NCBI GenBank assembly: GCA_009772935.1
Contig: WOUR01000005.1
Location: 62,001-126,000 of the forward strand
DNA: 64,000 nt
Origin: Rhodospirillaceae bacterium
GTDB lineage: Bacteria > Pseudomonadota > Alphaproteobacteria > Reyranellales > Reyranellaceae
Direction: 5' to 3'
Shown: piece by piece, positions 1 through 8,960 of the stretch
Layout: each line of letters begins with the position of its first letter
How positions within the stretch are numbered: the first letter of the stretch is position 1
Notes under the pieces: generated by a model
What the model was told of the DNA's origin: nothing
Seen by the model: the letters and a program-made list of their open reading frames with translations, nothing else
The model's database searches: none
Translations under genes and position numbers: made by a program

Positions 1-1339
1 CCACGAGCCCAGCGGTCGCCGCCTCGACATCGACGGTCAGGACCTGGCCGTCCTTCACGACCTGCTGGCCATCGACATAGACGTGACGGATGGCGCGGTC
101 GCTGGCCGAGTAGATCAGGCTGCGCACCGGCTCGTGGGCGGGCTGCATGTAGGGATGGCTCATGTCGACCAGCGAGAAGTCGGCCTTGCAGCCCGGCGTC
201 AGCCGGCCGAGATCGGGCCGGCGCAGCATCTTCGCGCCGCCGATCGTGGCGGCCTCGAAGGCGTGCCGCGTCGTGCCCATCTTGTAGTTCATCGTGACGG
301 CGCGGGCGAGGTAGCAGACCAGCCGCATCTCATCGAGCATGTTGTGCGGGAAAGTGTCGGTGCCGATGCCCACGGTGATGCCGGCATTCATGTAGCGGCC
401 GATCGAGTTCATCACCATGCCGCGTCGTGCGAAGACGGTGGGGCAATGTGCAACCGAAGCGCCGGAATCGCGCAGCCGCTCGAAATCGTTGGCATGCGGA
501 TAGTGGATCTGCGGATGGTCGTTCAGGAAGATACCGTGACCGATGATGAGGTCGGGCCCCAGTACGCCAATCGCGTCGAGCCATTCGATGGGCGTCTTGC
601 CGTGGCGATGGACCATCTCGTGGAATTCGACGACGGCCTGGCAGGCATGGGTCTGCATCGGCAGGCCACGGCGCCGGGCCTCCTGCAGGGCCTCCTTGAA
701 GAAGCCCTCGCGGCAGGTGTCGATCTGCGCCGGTCCGACCATGCCGGAGATCCGGCCGCTGGGATGCTTCGCGGCTTCGTCGAGCGTCGCCATCGAGGCT
801 TCGAAGGCCTTCTCGCCGGCCTTCTCGTCCCAGGCATACTCAACCGTGTGGCCGTTCTTGGTGTACCAGACGCCCTGGCGCATCATCGGGCAGACGACGG
901 CGCGGATGCCGGTGGAGGCGAGGTCGTCTGACCAGCCGGGGCGGGCCATTGAAAGATCGGTGATGGTCGTCACGCCGCTCTTCAGCAGCTCAGAGACCGC
1001 GACCTTGGAGGAGGGGCCGGCATCCTCCGGATTGAGTCCGAACACCGTCAGGTATTCGTAGAGCGAGCTCTGGCCCAGCTTGTCGCTGCCATACTCCTCG
1101 GTGAGGCCCTTGTTGGCGGGCTCGGAGAAGGGATGGCTGTGCACGTTGACGAGGCCGGGGATGGCCATCATCCCCTTGCCCTCGATGGTCGTGTCGACCG
1201 GGCCCGTGTAGCCCGGTCCGACATGGGCGATCTCGTTGCCCTTGAACACGAGATCGGCATTTTCGAGATAGACGTGTCGCCCCTCGGCCTCGTCCCACGC
1301 AACGACGTGGTCGAGGCTGGCGATCTTGGTCGTCTTCAT
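1..1339 (-). CDS. Amidohydrolase (deaminase/chlorohydrolase-like), 3' end cut by window edge
   Basis: Metal-dependent amidohydrolase of the cytosine deaminase, S-adenosylhomocysteine deaminase and TrzN/AtzB group, expected to hydrolyse a C-N bond of a heterocycle or amide in the cytoplasm. About 446 codons are visible and the frame is still open at base 1. The metal-site motifs occur in order: HSHPF (His67, His69), THAC, GHGIF, AHCPT and GTDTFPH. The start ATG at 1339 begins MKTTKIASLD. It lies 34 bases after the binding-protein gene on the same strand, so it is probably the last visible gene of the oligopeptide-type transporter operon, and the transporter may import its substrate. The exact substrate cannot be read from sequence. 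The family call is firm; the operon link is inference. Confidence 0.88.
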   Translation of the reverse strand, partial: MKTTKIASLDHVVAWDEAEGRHVYLENADLVFKGNEIAHVGPGYTGPVDTTIEGKGMMAIPGLVNVHSHPFSEPANKGLTEEYGSDKLGQSSLYEYLTVFGLNPEDAGPSSKVAVSELLKSGVTTITDLSMARPGWSDDLASTGIRAVVCPMMRQGVWYTKNGHTVEYAWDEKAGEKAFEASMATLDEAAKHPSGRISGMVGPAQIDTCREGFFKEALQEARRRGLPMQTHACQAVVEFHEMVHRHGKTPIEWLDAIGVLGPDLIIGHGIFLNDHPQIHYPHANDFERLRDSGASVAHCPTVFARRGMVMNSIGRYMNAGITVGIGTDTFPHNMLDEMRLVCYLARAVTMNYKMGTTRHAFEAATIGGAKMLRRPDLGRLTPGCKADFSLVDMSHPYMQPAHEPVRSLIYSASDRAIRHVYVDGQQVVKDGQVLTVDVEAATAGLV

Positions 1340-1373
1340 AAGCGCTTCGCTCCAGTTGCTTCCTGTCCGACGG

Positions 1374-2948
1374 CTATTTGTAGGCGAGCCCCAGGCCCTT
1401 GTAGAGGCCGCAGCCATAGTTGCCATGGGCCTTGATGGGCTTCAGCTTGGAGCCCGCCACGACGAACAACGGCTCGTGAAACAGCGGGATCCAGACGAAG
1501 GCGTCGTGCACCTTCTGCTGTACTGCCTGGTACGAGGCAGTGCGCGTGGCTTCGTCGAGCGCGGTCGACCCCTTGTCGAGCAGCTCGTCCGTCTCCTTGT
1601 CCTTCCAGTTCATGCGGTTGGGGGTCGGCGCGTTGGTCGAGCGGAAGTAGAGGTTCATCGCGTCGCCGGCGCTGACATAGGGGAAGCTCATGCCGAAGGC
1701 GTCGAACTCCTGCGTGGCCAGCTTGCCCCACGCGACCGTTGCGTCGAACAGCTGGATCTGCAGGTCGATGCCGACCTTGCGCAGATCGCCCTGCACGGCC
1801 TCGGCGATCTCCTTGAAGGCGCCCGAGATGCCGTAGATCAGCGGCGCCAGCTTCTTGCCGTCCTTGTAGCGGAAGCCGTCCGGCCCCTTCTTCCAGCCCG
1901 CCTCGTCGAGCAGCTTGTCGGCCTCCTTGAGGTTCTCGCCATAGGCCGCCCTGTTCAGTTTGCCGTTGAAGTCGAGGACGTTGGGCATCAGCATCGTCGA
2001 GGCCGGGTCGGCGAAGCCGAAGGTCACGGCCTCGGTGATCGCCTTCTGGTCGACCGCGAGGTTCATCGCCTGGCGCACGCGCACGTCGTTGACCAGTTCC
2101 TTGTCGACCTTGAAGCCGATGAAATACGTCCAGAAGAAGTTCTCGGCCTTGGTCACCGAGAGGTTCTTGTTGGCCTGCAGTTCCTTGATCGACCAGTAAG
2201 GGACGTACTGGCTGGCATCGGCCTGGCCGGCCTGCAGTGCGGTGACGCGGGTGTTCTCTTCGGGGACGACCTTCCAGATCACCTTGTCGACTTGCGCCTC
2301 GGTATAGTCGTAGATCGGTGGCCCCCACTTGTAGCCCTTGTGCTTGCTCAGCACGGTCGAGTCGCGCGGCGTCCAGCTCTCGAAGCAGTATGGGCCGGTA
2401 CCGTCGAAGCCCTTCACGCCGAAGTCGGCGCCGAGCTGCTTGACCTGGTCGATGTTCAGGACGGTGTGGAAATACTGCGTCATCTGGTAGAGCAGCTCGG
2501 AGAACGGCTTCTTGAGCTTGTACTCGACGGTGTAGTCGTCCGGCGCCGTCACCTTGTCGACGTCGCCCATGCGCCACTTCACGAGACCCTTGGTCTCGGG
2601 ATCGAGCCAGCGCTCGTAGGTGGCGACGACGTCCTTCGCCGTCATCTTCTTGCCGCTGCAGAAGGTGACATCTTCGCGCAGCTTGAAGGTGTAGGTGAGA
2701 CCGTCGGGCGACACGCTCCAGCTCTTGGCGAGGCCGGGCTTCAGCGTCTTCATGTCGAAGTCGAGGTTCACCATCGTGTCACCCATCATGTAGATGACCT
2801 CGGCGCCCGACCGGGCGGTCGACTTATGCGGATCGTAGCGATCGGTGTCGATCTCGCGCACGACCGTCACGCTCTTCTGCGCCATTGCCGGCGCCGCAAC
2901 GCCCGCCACGACCATCGCGGCGAGTGCCGCCACCGTCAACTTCTTCAT
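1374..2948 (-). CDS. ABC transporter substrate-binding protein, family 5 (oligopeptide/dipeptide type)
   Basis: Periplasmic solute-binding protein of the DppA/OppA type, about 524 residues, which is normal for the family. The N-terminus MKKLTVAALAAM followed by an Ala-rich core and AMAQ is a clear Sec signal peptide. The mature part has the family pattern around RYDPHKS and LAKSWSVSPDG. I chose ATG 2948 because a GGAGG sits 7 bases upstream; an in-frame GTG at 2954 is the alternative. The gene follows the two permease genes with an 18-24 base gap and precedes an amidohydrolase. Substrates of this family range from peptides to opines and modified amino acids, so the ligand is unknown. Confidence 0.93.
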   Translation of the reverse strand: MKKLTVAALAAMVVAGVAAPAMAQKSVTVVREIDTDRYDPHKSTARSGAEVIYMMGDTMVNLDFDMKTLKPGLAKSWSVSPDGLTYTFKLREDVTFCSGKKMTAKDVVATYERWLDPETKGLVKWRMGDVDKVTAPDDYTVEYKLKKPFSELLYQMTQYFHTVLNIDQVKQLGADFGVKGFDGTGPYCFESWTPRDSTVLSKHKGYKWGPPIYDYTEAQVDKVIWKVVPEENTRVTALQAGQADASQYVPYWSIKELQANKNLSVTKAENFFWTYFIGFKVDKELVNDVRVRQAMNLAVDQKAITEAVTFGFADPASTMLMPNVLDFNGKLNRAAYGENLKEADKLLDEAGWKKGPDGFRYKDGKKLAPLIYGISGAFKEIAEAVQGDLRKVGIDLQIQLFDATVAWGKLATQEFDAFGMSFPYVSAGDAMNLYFRSTNAPTPNRMNWKDKETDELLDKGSTALDEATRTASYQAVQQKVHDAFVWIPLFHEPLFVVAGSKLKPIKAHGNYGCGLYKGLGLAYK

Positions 2949-2972
2949 GCCCACACCTCCTGCTGTTTCAAG

Positions 2973-3878
2973 TCATTGCCTCAACTTCGGATCGAGGGCG
3001 TCGCGCAGCGCGTCCCCCAGGACATTGAATGCGAGCACGACGAGGAAGATCGCCGCGCAGGGAAGGGTCGAGACGTGGGGCGCGATCGACAGGAACTTGC
3101 GGCCGTCGGCGGCCATGCTGCCCAGCTCGGCGGTCGGCGGCTGCGCCCCCAGCCCGAGGAACGAGAGGGCTGCACCCAGCAGGATCGCCTGACCAAGCTG
3201 GAGCGTCATGTAGATCAGGATAGTCGGCCAGCAGTTGAGCGCGAGGTAACGCCAGATCAGCGCCCCGTCACCGAGGCCCACCGCGCGGCCGGCCTCCATG
3301 TATTCCTGCTGCATGATCGACTGCGCCGCGCCGCGGGCGATGCGGGCGATCGACGGGACAGACGCGATGCTGAGTGCAACGACCAGGGAGAAGAGGCCCG
3401 TGCCCATCACGGCCGCGATGGCGAGGCCGAACAGGATGGACGGGAAGGAGAGCAGCACGTCGACCAGGCGCATCAGCGGCTGGTCGAGGCGTCTGAAATA
3501 GGCGGCGCTCAAGCCGATCAGTGCGCCCAATCCGCCGCCGACGACGACGGCGATGATGCCGATGCCCAGGGTGGCGCGCAGCCCGAACAGGATGCGGCTG
3601 ACCATGTCGCGACCCTGGTTGTCGGCGCCCAGCAGGAAGTCCGGGCAGCGCGCCCCGCCGATCGGGCACAGCCGCAGCCGCATGTTGGAGGCGTAGGGGT
3701 CGAAGGGCGCGATCCAGGGCGCGAGCAGAGCGGCCCCGACGATCACGATGAGGAAGAGGGCCGCGGCGGCCGCCGGTGGATCGCGCAGGATGCGCCGCCA
3801 TACGGCGTTCTTGCGCCGGATCGCGGCGATGGCGCGCTGGTCGGCCTGGCTTTGCAACGGCAGGGCGGCGTCAGTCAT
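2973..3878 (-). CDS. ABC transporter permease, DppC-like
   Basis: Inner-membrane permease of the oligopeptide/dipeptide (DppC/OppC) type, about 301 residues. It has an N-terminal membrane segment near residues 35-55, a periplasmic stretch ending LLGADNQGRDMVSR that is characteristic of the family, then further membrane segments. The EAA-type loop reads EAGRAVGLGD. The start ATG overlaps the stop of the DppB-like gene by 4 bases (ATGA, 3875-3878), so the two are translationally coupled. No ATPase subunit lies beside it inside the window; it may be encoded beyond the left edge or elsewhere. Confidence 0.93.
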   Translation of the reverse strand: MTDAALPLQSQADQRAIAAIRRKNAVWRRILRDPPAAAAALFLIVIVGAALLAPWIAPFDPYASNMRLRLCPIGGARCPDFLLGADNQGRDMVSRILFGLRATLGIGIIAVVVGGGLGALIGLSAAYFRRLDQPLMRLVDVLLSFPSILFGLAIAAVMGTGLFSLVVALSIASVPSIARIARGAAQSIMQQEYMEAGRAVGLGDGALIWRYLALNCWPTILIYMTLQLGQAILLGAALSFLGLGAQPPTAELGSMAADGRKFLSIAPHVSTLPCAAIFLVVLAFNVLGDALRDALDPKLRQ

Positions 3879-4813
3879 CCGCGGGCAATCCTGGGATCGA
3901 GATAGGCGTAGAGAACGTCGACCAGCAGGTTGATCGCCATGAAGCCGACGGCGAGGATCAGGATCGCGCCCTGTGCCAACGGGAAGTCGCTCGAGGTGAT
4001 GGCGCCCACCGCCATGCGGCCCACGCCCGGCCAGGCGAACATGGTCTCGGTGACGATCGAGCCGCCCAGCAGGAAGCCGATCTGCAGGCCCACCAGGGTG
4101 ACCACCGGGATCATGGCGTTGCGCAGCGCATGACGGATCGTGACCCGCCAGTCCGAGGCGCCCTTGGCGCGGGCGGTTCGGACATAGTCGGCGCCCAGCG
4201 TCTCCAGCAGTGACGTGCGCGTCATGCGGGCGACCGGGCCCACGAAGACGGCGCCCAGGGTAACGGCCGGCAGGATGATGCTCATGAAGCCGTCGGCGGT
4301 CCAGATCGGGCCATTGCGGCCCTGGAACGGCAGCAGGCCGGCGCCTCCGACATACTGGATCAGCAGCAGGCCGACCCAGAAGATCGGCACCGACACGCCC
4401 ATCACCGAGAGCGCCATGATGGCGCGGTCGACGACCGTGCCGCGGCGCCGGGCGGCGAGGGTGCCCAGGGTGATCCCGAGCGGCACGGCCCAGATCAGGC
4501 AGGCCAGCATCAGCTCGACTGTCGGCCAGAGGGTGAGGGCGATCTCGTCGACGACCGCGCGGTTGGAGATCATCGAGCGGCCGAGGTCGAGGTGGAACAC
4601 CCTGCCGAGATAGCGGCCGAACTGGACCCAGAGTGGCTGGTTCAGCCCCAGGTCGTTGCGGATGGCGTCGACTTCCGCTTTGGTCGCGGTCGGGCCTGCC
4701 ACGACGGTTGCCGGATCGGTAGGCACGACCTGCAGCAGCAGGAAGCCGATAAGGAGCACCCCCAGCAGGACCGGAAACGAAATCATCAATCGATGAGCGA
4801 TATGCCGCGCCAT
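3875..4813 (-). CDS. ABC transporter permease, DppB-like
   Basis: First permease of the oligopeptide-type importer, 312 residues and six predicted membrane segments. The opening MARHIAHRLM, the Val/Leu-rich first helix and the DLGLNQPLWVQFGRYL stretch are typical of DppB/OppB. The EAA-type loop TARAKGASDW is visible. It is the promoter-proximal gene of a minus-strand operon (DppB-like, DppC-like, binding protein, amidohydrolase). The order with permeases ahead of the binding protein is less common than the DppA-first arrangement. The 136 bases upstream separate it from a divergent lyase gene and must hold both promoters. Confidence 0.93.
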   Translation of the reverse strand: MARHIAHRLMISFPVLLGVLLIGFLLLQVVPTDPATVVAGPTATKAEVDAIRNDLGLNQPLWVQFGRYLGRVFHLDLGRSMISNRAVVDEIALTLWPTVELMLACLIWAVPLGITLGTLAARRRGTVVDRAIMALSVMGVSVPIFWVGLLLIQYVGGAGLLPFQGRNGPIWTADGFMSIILPAVTLGAVFVGPVARMTRTSLLETLGADYVRTARAKGASDWRVTIRHALRNAMIPVVTLVGLQIGFLLGGSIVTETMFAWPGVGRMAVGAITSSDFPLAQGAILILAVGFMAINLLVDVLYAYLDPRIARG

Positions 4814-4949
4814 TTACTTCGACACCTGGCCCTCTTCGGGTAAGAACGCTTGCCGCCGCCGTGACGCTCGACAAGCGCCCGACGAGTGGCATGATCGCTG
4901 CAACCTCATCCCGGGGGCGTTGCAAGAACCGCGCCGAGGAGCGTCGACG

Positions 4950-5906
4950 ATGTCATCTGGTAAGCTGAACGAGCAGGCGAAGGGCGTTTACATCATCGCC
5001 GCGACGCCCTTTACCGACGAGGGCGCGGTCGACTTGCAAAGCGTCGACACCCTGACCGATTTTTATTTGGGCTGCGGCGTACATGGATTCACGCTGCTCG
5101 GCATGATGGGCGAGGCGCACAAGCTGACGGCTGACGAATCGATATCGGTGGTCAATCGGGTGATCGGCCGGGCCCAGGGACGGCAGGTGATCGTGGGCGT
5201 GAGCCATGCGGGGCTCGAGAACGTCCGGCGCCTCTCGCATGAGGCGATGATGGCAGGTGCTTCGGGCGTGATGGTGGCGCCGTCGTCAGGACTGAAAGGG
5301 GACGAGGGCCTCTACAACTACTATGCTCAGGTCTTTCAGGCGCTGGGTCCGCACATCCCGGTCGTCTATCAGGACTACCCGCAGACCACCGGGGTCTACC
5401 TGCCGGTCAACGTGTTCGAGCGACTGGTCGACGACTTCCCGCAGCTCGTCATGCTGAAGCACGAGGACGCGCCGGGCCTCGCCAAGCTGACCAAGGTGCG
5501 CGAGGGCGAGAAGAAGCCGGGGCGGCGACGCGTGTCGATCCTGGTCGGCAATGGCGGGCTCTATTATCCGCAGGAGATGCGCCGCGGCGCCGACGGCGCG
5601 ATGACCGGCTTCGCCTGGCCCGAAATGCTGGTGCAGGTCTATGACCTCTTCGCTCAGGGCAGGCCGGAGGAGGCGGAAGACCTGTTCGACATCTATCTGC
5701 CGCTGGTGCGCCACGAGGTGCAGCCGGCGATCGGCCTGGCACTGCGCAAGGAGGTGTTGTTCCGGCGCGGCGCCATCAAGAGTCCGAAGCAGCGGGCGCC
5801 CGGGTCGTCGCTGACGGCGGCGGACAAGGTGGAACTCGACGGAATGATTGCGCGCCTCGAACGGCGTCTGGCGGCCACCGGCCGTCTCGCCAAGGCGGCG
5901 GAGTAA
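4950..5906 (+). CDS. Dihydrodipicolinate synthase / N-acetylneuraminate lyase family protein
   Basis: Class I aldolase-type TIM-barrel lyase of the DapA/NanA superfamily, about 318 residues. The Schiff-base lysine lies in VMLKHEDAP and the superfamily tyrosine motif in YQDYPQTTGV. The GMMGEAHKLT segment matches the substrate carboxylate-binding loop (usually G-T-T/S-G-E), here in altered form. The start ATG at 4950 has a GAGGAG ribosome site 8-14 bases upstream. The gene is followed 4 bases later by the hydantoinase gene, so it belongs to that operon and is unlikely to be the lysine-biosynthesis DapA. It may cleave or form a 2-keto acid linked to the hydantoin pathway; that role is inference. 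Confidence 0.88.
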   Translation: MSSGKLNEQAKGVYIIAATPFTDEGAVDLQSVDTLTDFYLGCGVHGFTLLGMMGEAHKLTADESISVVNRVIGRAQGRQVIVGVSHAGLENVRRLSHEAMMAGASGVMVAPSSGLKGDEGLYNYYAQVFQALGPHIPVVYQDYPQTTGVYLPVNVFERLVDDFPQLVMLKHEDAPGLAKLTKVREGEKKPGRRRVSILVGNGGLYYPQEMRRGADGAMTGFAWPEMLVQVYDLFAQGRPEEAEDLFDIYLPLVRHEVQPAIGLALRKEVLFRRGAIKSPKQRAPGSSLTAADKVELDGMIARLERRLAATGRLAKAAE

Positions 5907-5910
5907 GGAT

Positions 5911-7380
5911 ATGGCCGATTACCATCTGATCGTTCGCAACGCCCGCATCGTCACCGCCGAACGGCAGGCCGAGGGCGACATCGCCGTCAGGGATGGCCAG
6001 GTGGTCGAGATCGGCCCCGACCTCAAGGGCACGGCAACGCGCGAGATCGATGCCGGGGGCAAGTTCGTGCTGCCGGGCGGCGTCGACAGCCACTGCCATA
6101 TCGAGCAGAAATCCGGCATGGGCGTGATGTGCGCCGACGATTTCTATACCGGCACCGTCTCGGCCGCGTTCGGCGGCACCACGACGGTCATTCCATTCGC
6201 TGCCCAGCATCGCGGCATGTCGCTGCGGCAGGTGGTCAACGAGTATCACGAGGCGGCCACTCCCAAGGCCGTCATCGACTACGCCTTCCACCTGATCGTC
6301 ACCGATCCGACGCCGCAGGCGCTGGGACAGGAGCTGCCGGCGCTGATCAAGGACGGCTATACCTCGTTCAAGATCTACATGACCTACGATGCCATGAAGG
6401 TCAGCGACTACCAGATCCTCGACATCCTCTCCGTGGCGCGACGCGACGGGGCTCTGGTCATGGTCCATGCCGAGAACCACGACATGATCCAGTGGCTGGC
6501 GCATCACCTCGTCGAGCAGGGCCATGGCGCACCGAAGTTCCACGCCATCGCCCATGCCCGCATCGCCGAGGCCGAGGCGACCAATCGGGCGATCTCGCTG
6601 GCGCGTCTGGTCGATGCGCCGCTGTTGCTGGTCCACATGTCGGAGATCGAGGCCATCGAGACGCTGCGCCAGGCGCAGAAGAAGGGCCTGAAGATCTTCG
6701 GCGAGACCTGCCCGCAGTACATCGCGCTGACCGCCGACGACATGGACAAGCCCGGCGTCGAGGGCGCCATGTGGTGCTGCAGCCCGCCGCCGCGCGATGC
6801 GGCGGCCCAGGAAGCGGTGTGGGCGGCGCTGAAAGACGGCACGTTCCAGACCTTCTCGTCGGACCATGCGCCTTACCAGTTCAATGCCGGTGGCAAGATT
6901 CCCAAGGGGGACAAGACGACCTTCAAGGAGATGGCGAACGGCGTGCCCGGGATCGAGATCCGGTTGCCGATGCTGTTCTCGGAGGGCGTCCAGAAGGGCC
7001 GCATCACCCTGCAGCAGTTCGTGGCGCTGACCTCGGCCAATCATGCCAAGCTCTACGGCCTCTATCCGCGCAAGGGCACGATCGCGGTCGGGTCCGATGC
7101 CGACTTCGCGATCTGGGATGCCGACAAGGATGTCACGGTCACCTGGAAGGACCTGCACGACAATGTCGGCTACACGCCCTACGAGGGCCGCCAGATCAAG
7201 GGCTGGCCGATCACCGTCGTGAGCCGCGGCAGGGTCGTGGTCGAGGACGGCAAGCTGAACGCCGAGCGCGGCTCGGGCCAGTTCCTGCCCTGCGCCTCGC
7301 CCGATTCGTCCAAGCCCATCGGGCAGAGCGCCCCCGAGATGAAGGCCATCTCGCGCTTCGGCCTGAAGCCGTTGTTCTGA
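5911..7380 (+). CDS. hydA: Dihydropyrimidinase / D-hydantoinase
   Basis: Cyclic-imide hydrolase that opens dihydropyrimidines or 5-substituted hydantoins to N-carbamoyl products; 489 residues, normal length. The full binuclear metal site is present by motif: His61 and His63 (DSHCH), the carboxylated Lys154 (SFKIYMTY), His186 (VHAEN), His242 (LVHMSE) and Asp318 (SSDHAP). The start follows the lyase stop by 4 bases. The next hydantoin gene downstream is an N-carbamoyl-D-amino-acid hydrolase, and a racemase lies nearby. The physiological substrate is therefore more likely a D-hydantoin or dihydropyrimidine than allantoin. Function is confident at family level; the stereochemistry is inferred from the neighbours. 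Confidence 0.95.
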   Translation: MADYHLIVRNARIVTAERQAEGDIAVRDGQVVEIGPDLKGTATREIDAGGKFVLPGGVDSHCHIEQKSGMGVMCADDFYTGTVSAAFGGTTTVIPFAAQHRGMSLRQVVNEYHEAATPKAVIDYAFHLIVTDPTPQALGQELPALIKDGYTSFKIYMTYDAMKVSDYQILDILSVARRDGALVMVHAENHDMIQWLAHHLVEQGHGAPKFHAIAHARIAEAEATNRAISLARLVDAPLLLVHMSEIEAIETLRQAQKKGLKIFGETCPQYIALTADDMDKPGVEGAMWCCSPPPRDAAAQEAVWAALKDGTFQTFSSDHAPYQFNAGGKIPKGDKTTFKEMANGVPGIEIRLPMLFSEGVQKGRITLQQFVALTSANHAKLYGLYPRKGTIAVGSDADFAIWDADKDVTVTWKDLHDNVGYTPYEGRQIKGWPITVVSRGRVVVEDGKLNAERGSGQFLPCASPDSSKPIGQSAPEMKAISRFGLKPLF

Positions 7381-7387
7381 GGAAGCA

Positions 7388-7981
7388 ATGAAGCTTTGTG
7401 CTGCGCTGCTGCTTGGCTTTTGGGCGATGGTCTCGTCCATTCCGGCCGTCGCTTGCAGCTTCATCACGGAGACGTGGATTCACTTTCCCTTTGAGTCCGC
7501 GAATGTGGCCGACTCAACATCGGCTCAGCGTGCCTTCGAAACCTACAAGAAGAGTTTTGGCGCGCTCAATCCCGCGTGTGTGAATTTCAGCATCAAGGGT
7601 GCTTCGGATACACAAGAGGCTGGCCCGTCAGAAGGCCGCATCGTCGCAGAGCGGATAGAGGCGGTACGCCGAGGGCTGCTTGAGCTTGGATTTTCTTCGG
7701 ATCGGATTGACATCGGGCGTCCGGTCATCAATCCGACGCCTCCTGCAAAACAGGGAATCATCAACGTCCCGGACCGGTCTGTTCGGGTCGACTACAGGTT
7801 CAGCAAAGGAAGATATCGTTGCGATCCCTCCATCAAATATAAGGATCATCTGCCTGGTTGTGCGGCGTACGGTGCCTGTTATCTCGAACTCGTCGATGGC
7901 ACCGTATGCAATGTCAACAACGTACCCGATCCCCGGCCGGGCCGATATTCGGTAAGTCCCTCCGGTGAACCTCTCCAATAA
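7388..7981 (+). CDS. Exported OmpA-like (weak) hypothetical protein
   Basis: 197-residue protein with a Sec signal peptide (MKLCAALLLGFWAM, cleavage after about residue 22). The mature part resembles an OmpA/MotB-type peptidoglycan-associated fold in outline. A strand IHFPFESANVADS is followed by a helix. A second strand NFSIKGASDT stands where OmpA proteins have the GHAD/GHTD signature, followed by RIVAERIEAVRRGLLELGF, where family members have the SxxRAxxV helix. The key Asp/Arg pair is partly kept (SDTQEAGPSEGR). A Cys-containing tail follows. Base composition is visibly lower in GC than the flanking genes. It sits 7 bases after the hydantoinase and 17 before the carbamoylase, an unexpected place for an envelope protein. 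The OmpA relationship is tentative. Confidence 0.7.
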   Translation: MKLCAALLLGFWAMVSSIPAVACSFITETWIHFPFESANVADSTSAQRAFETYKKSFGALNPACVNFSIKGASDTQEAGPSEGRIVAERIEAVRRGLLELGFSSDRIDIGRPVINPTPPAKQGIINVPDRSVRVDYRFSKGRYRCDPSIKYKDHLPGCAAYGACYLELVDGTVCNVNNVPDPRPGRYSVSPSGEPLQ

Positions 7982-7998
7982 TCCTGAGAGTTAAAAGA

Positions 7999-8949
7999 AT
8001 GTCCCGTCGTCTGAAAGTCTCGTCCGCCCAGCTGGGTCCGATCAATCTCGCCGACAGCCGGGCGAGCGTGGTCAAGCGCATGATCGAGATGTTGAAGGAG
8101 GCCGACAGCCGCGGCTCCAAGTTCATCGTGTTCCCGGAGCTGGCGCTGACGACCTTCTTCCCGCGCTACTGGATGGAGGATCCGAACGAGGTCGAGAAGT
8201 ATTTCGAGAGCCAGATGCCGAGCCCGGACACGCTGCCGCTGTTCGAGCTGGCGCGAGAGAAGGGCATCGGCTTCTACCTGGGCTATGCCGAGCGGACAGA
8301 GGAAGAGGGGTCGACGCATCACTTCAACACCTCGATCCTGGTGGGACCGGACGGAAGGCTGATCGGCAAGTACCGCAAGGTGCATCTGCCCGGCCATGAC
8401 GAGCACCGCCCGACGGTGCCGTACCAGCATCTCGAGAAGAAGTACTTCGAGGTCGGCAATCTCGGCTTCAACGTCTGGAAGATGTTCAAGGACGAGGTGA
8501 TCGTCGGCCAGTGCATCTGCAACGACCGCCGCTGGCCCGAGACGTTCCGTGTCATGGCGCTGAAGGGCGCCGAGATGGTGGTGCTGGGCTACAACACGCC
8601 CAGCGACAACGTCTACGCGCCGCACGAGCCGCCCTATCTGCGCGTGTTCCATCATATGCTTTCGCTGCAGGCAGCTGCCTATCAGAACGGCATCTGGGTC
8701 GTGGCGACGGCGAAGGCCGGCAAGGAAGACGGGTTCTGGCTGCATGGCGGCTCGGTGATCGTCGCGCCGACCGGCGAGATCGTCGCCAAGGGCACGACCG
8801 AGGAAGACGAGGTCATCTCCTATGATTGCGACCTCGGCCTCGGCGAGTACATCCGCAATACCACCTTCAACTTCGCCAAGCATCGCCGCCCGGAGCATTA
8901 CAAGCTCATCAGCGAGCGCACCGGCGTGAAGCTCGAACCGTCGAACTGA
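7999..8949 (+). CDS. N-carbamoyl-D-amino-acid hydrolase (nitrilase superfamily)
   Basis: Carbon-nitrogen hydrolase of 316 residues that removes the carbamoyl group from N-carbamoyl-D-amino acids, giving the D-amino acid, CO2 and ammonia. The Glu-Lys-Cys triad is intact: Glu47 in FPELALTTFFPR, Lys127 in GKYRKVHLPG and Cys174 in CICNDRRWPE. These motifs match the well-studied Agrobacterium D-carbamoylase closely (there Glu47, Lys127, Cys172). QHLEKKYFEVGNLGF and SYQNG-type segments are also shared. It acts directly downstream of the hydantoinase in the pathway and in the gene order. A beta-ureidopropionase role is less likely given this similarity. Confidence 0.94.
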   Translation: MSRRLKVSSAQLGPINLADSRASVVKRMIEMLKEADSRGSKFIVFPELALTTFFPRYWMEDPNEVEKYFESQMPSPDTLPLFELAREKGIGFYLGYAERTEEEGSTHHFNTSILVGPDGRLIGKYRKVHLPGHDEHRPTVPYQHLEKKYFEVGNLGFNVWKMFKDEVIVGQCICNDRRWPETFRVMALKGAEMVVLGYNTPSDNVYAPHEPPYLRVFHHMLSLQAAAYQNGIWVVATAKAGKEDGFWLHGGSVIVAPTGEIVAKGTTEEDEVISYDCDLGLGEYIRNTTFNFAKHRRPEHYKLISERTGVKLEPSN

Positions 8950-8960
8950 GGAACTGACAG

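Noticed and set aside
1326..3905. A plus-strand open frame of 859 codons across the binding-protein and permease genes
   Set aside because: It is the antisense shadow of GC-rich minus-strand genes. It has no ribosome site, shows no recognisable motif and is rich in His, Arg and Asp as expected for antisense translation.
4899..4924. TGCAAC and GTTGCA inverted repeat in the divergent region before the lyase gene
   Set aside because: Arms of only 6 bases with a 14-base spacer occur often by chance.
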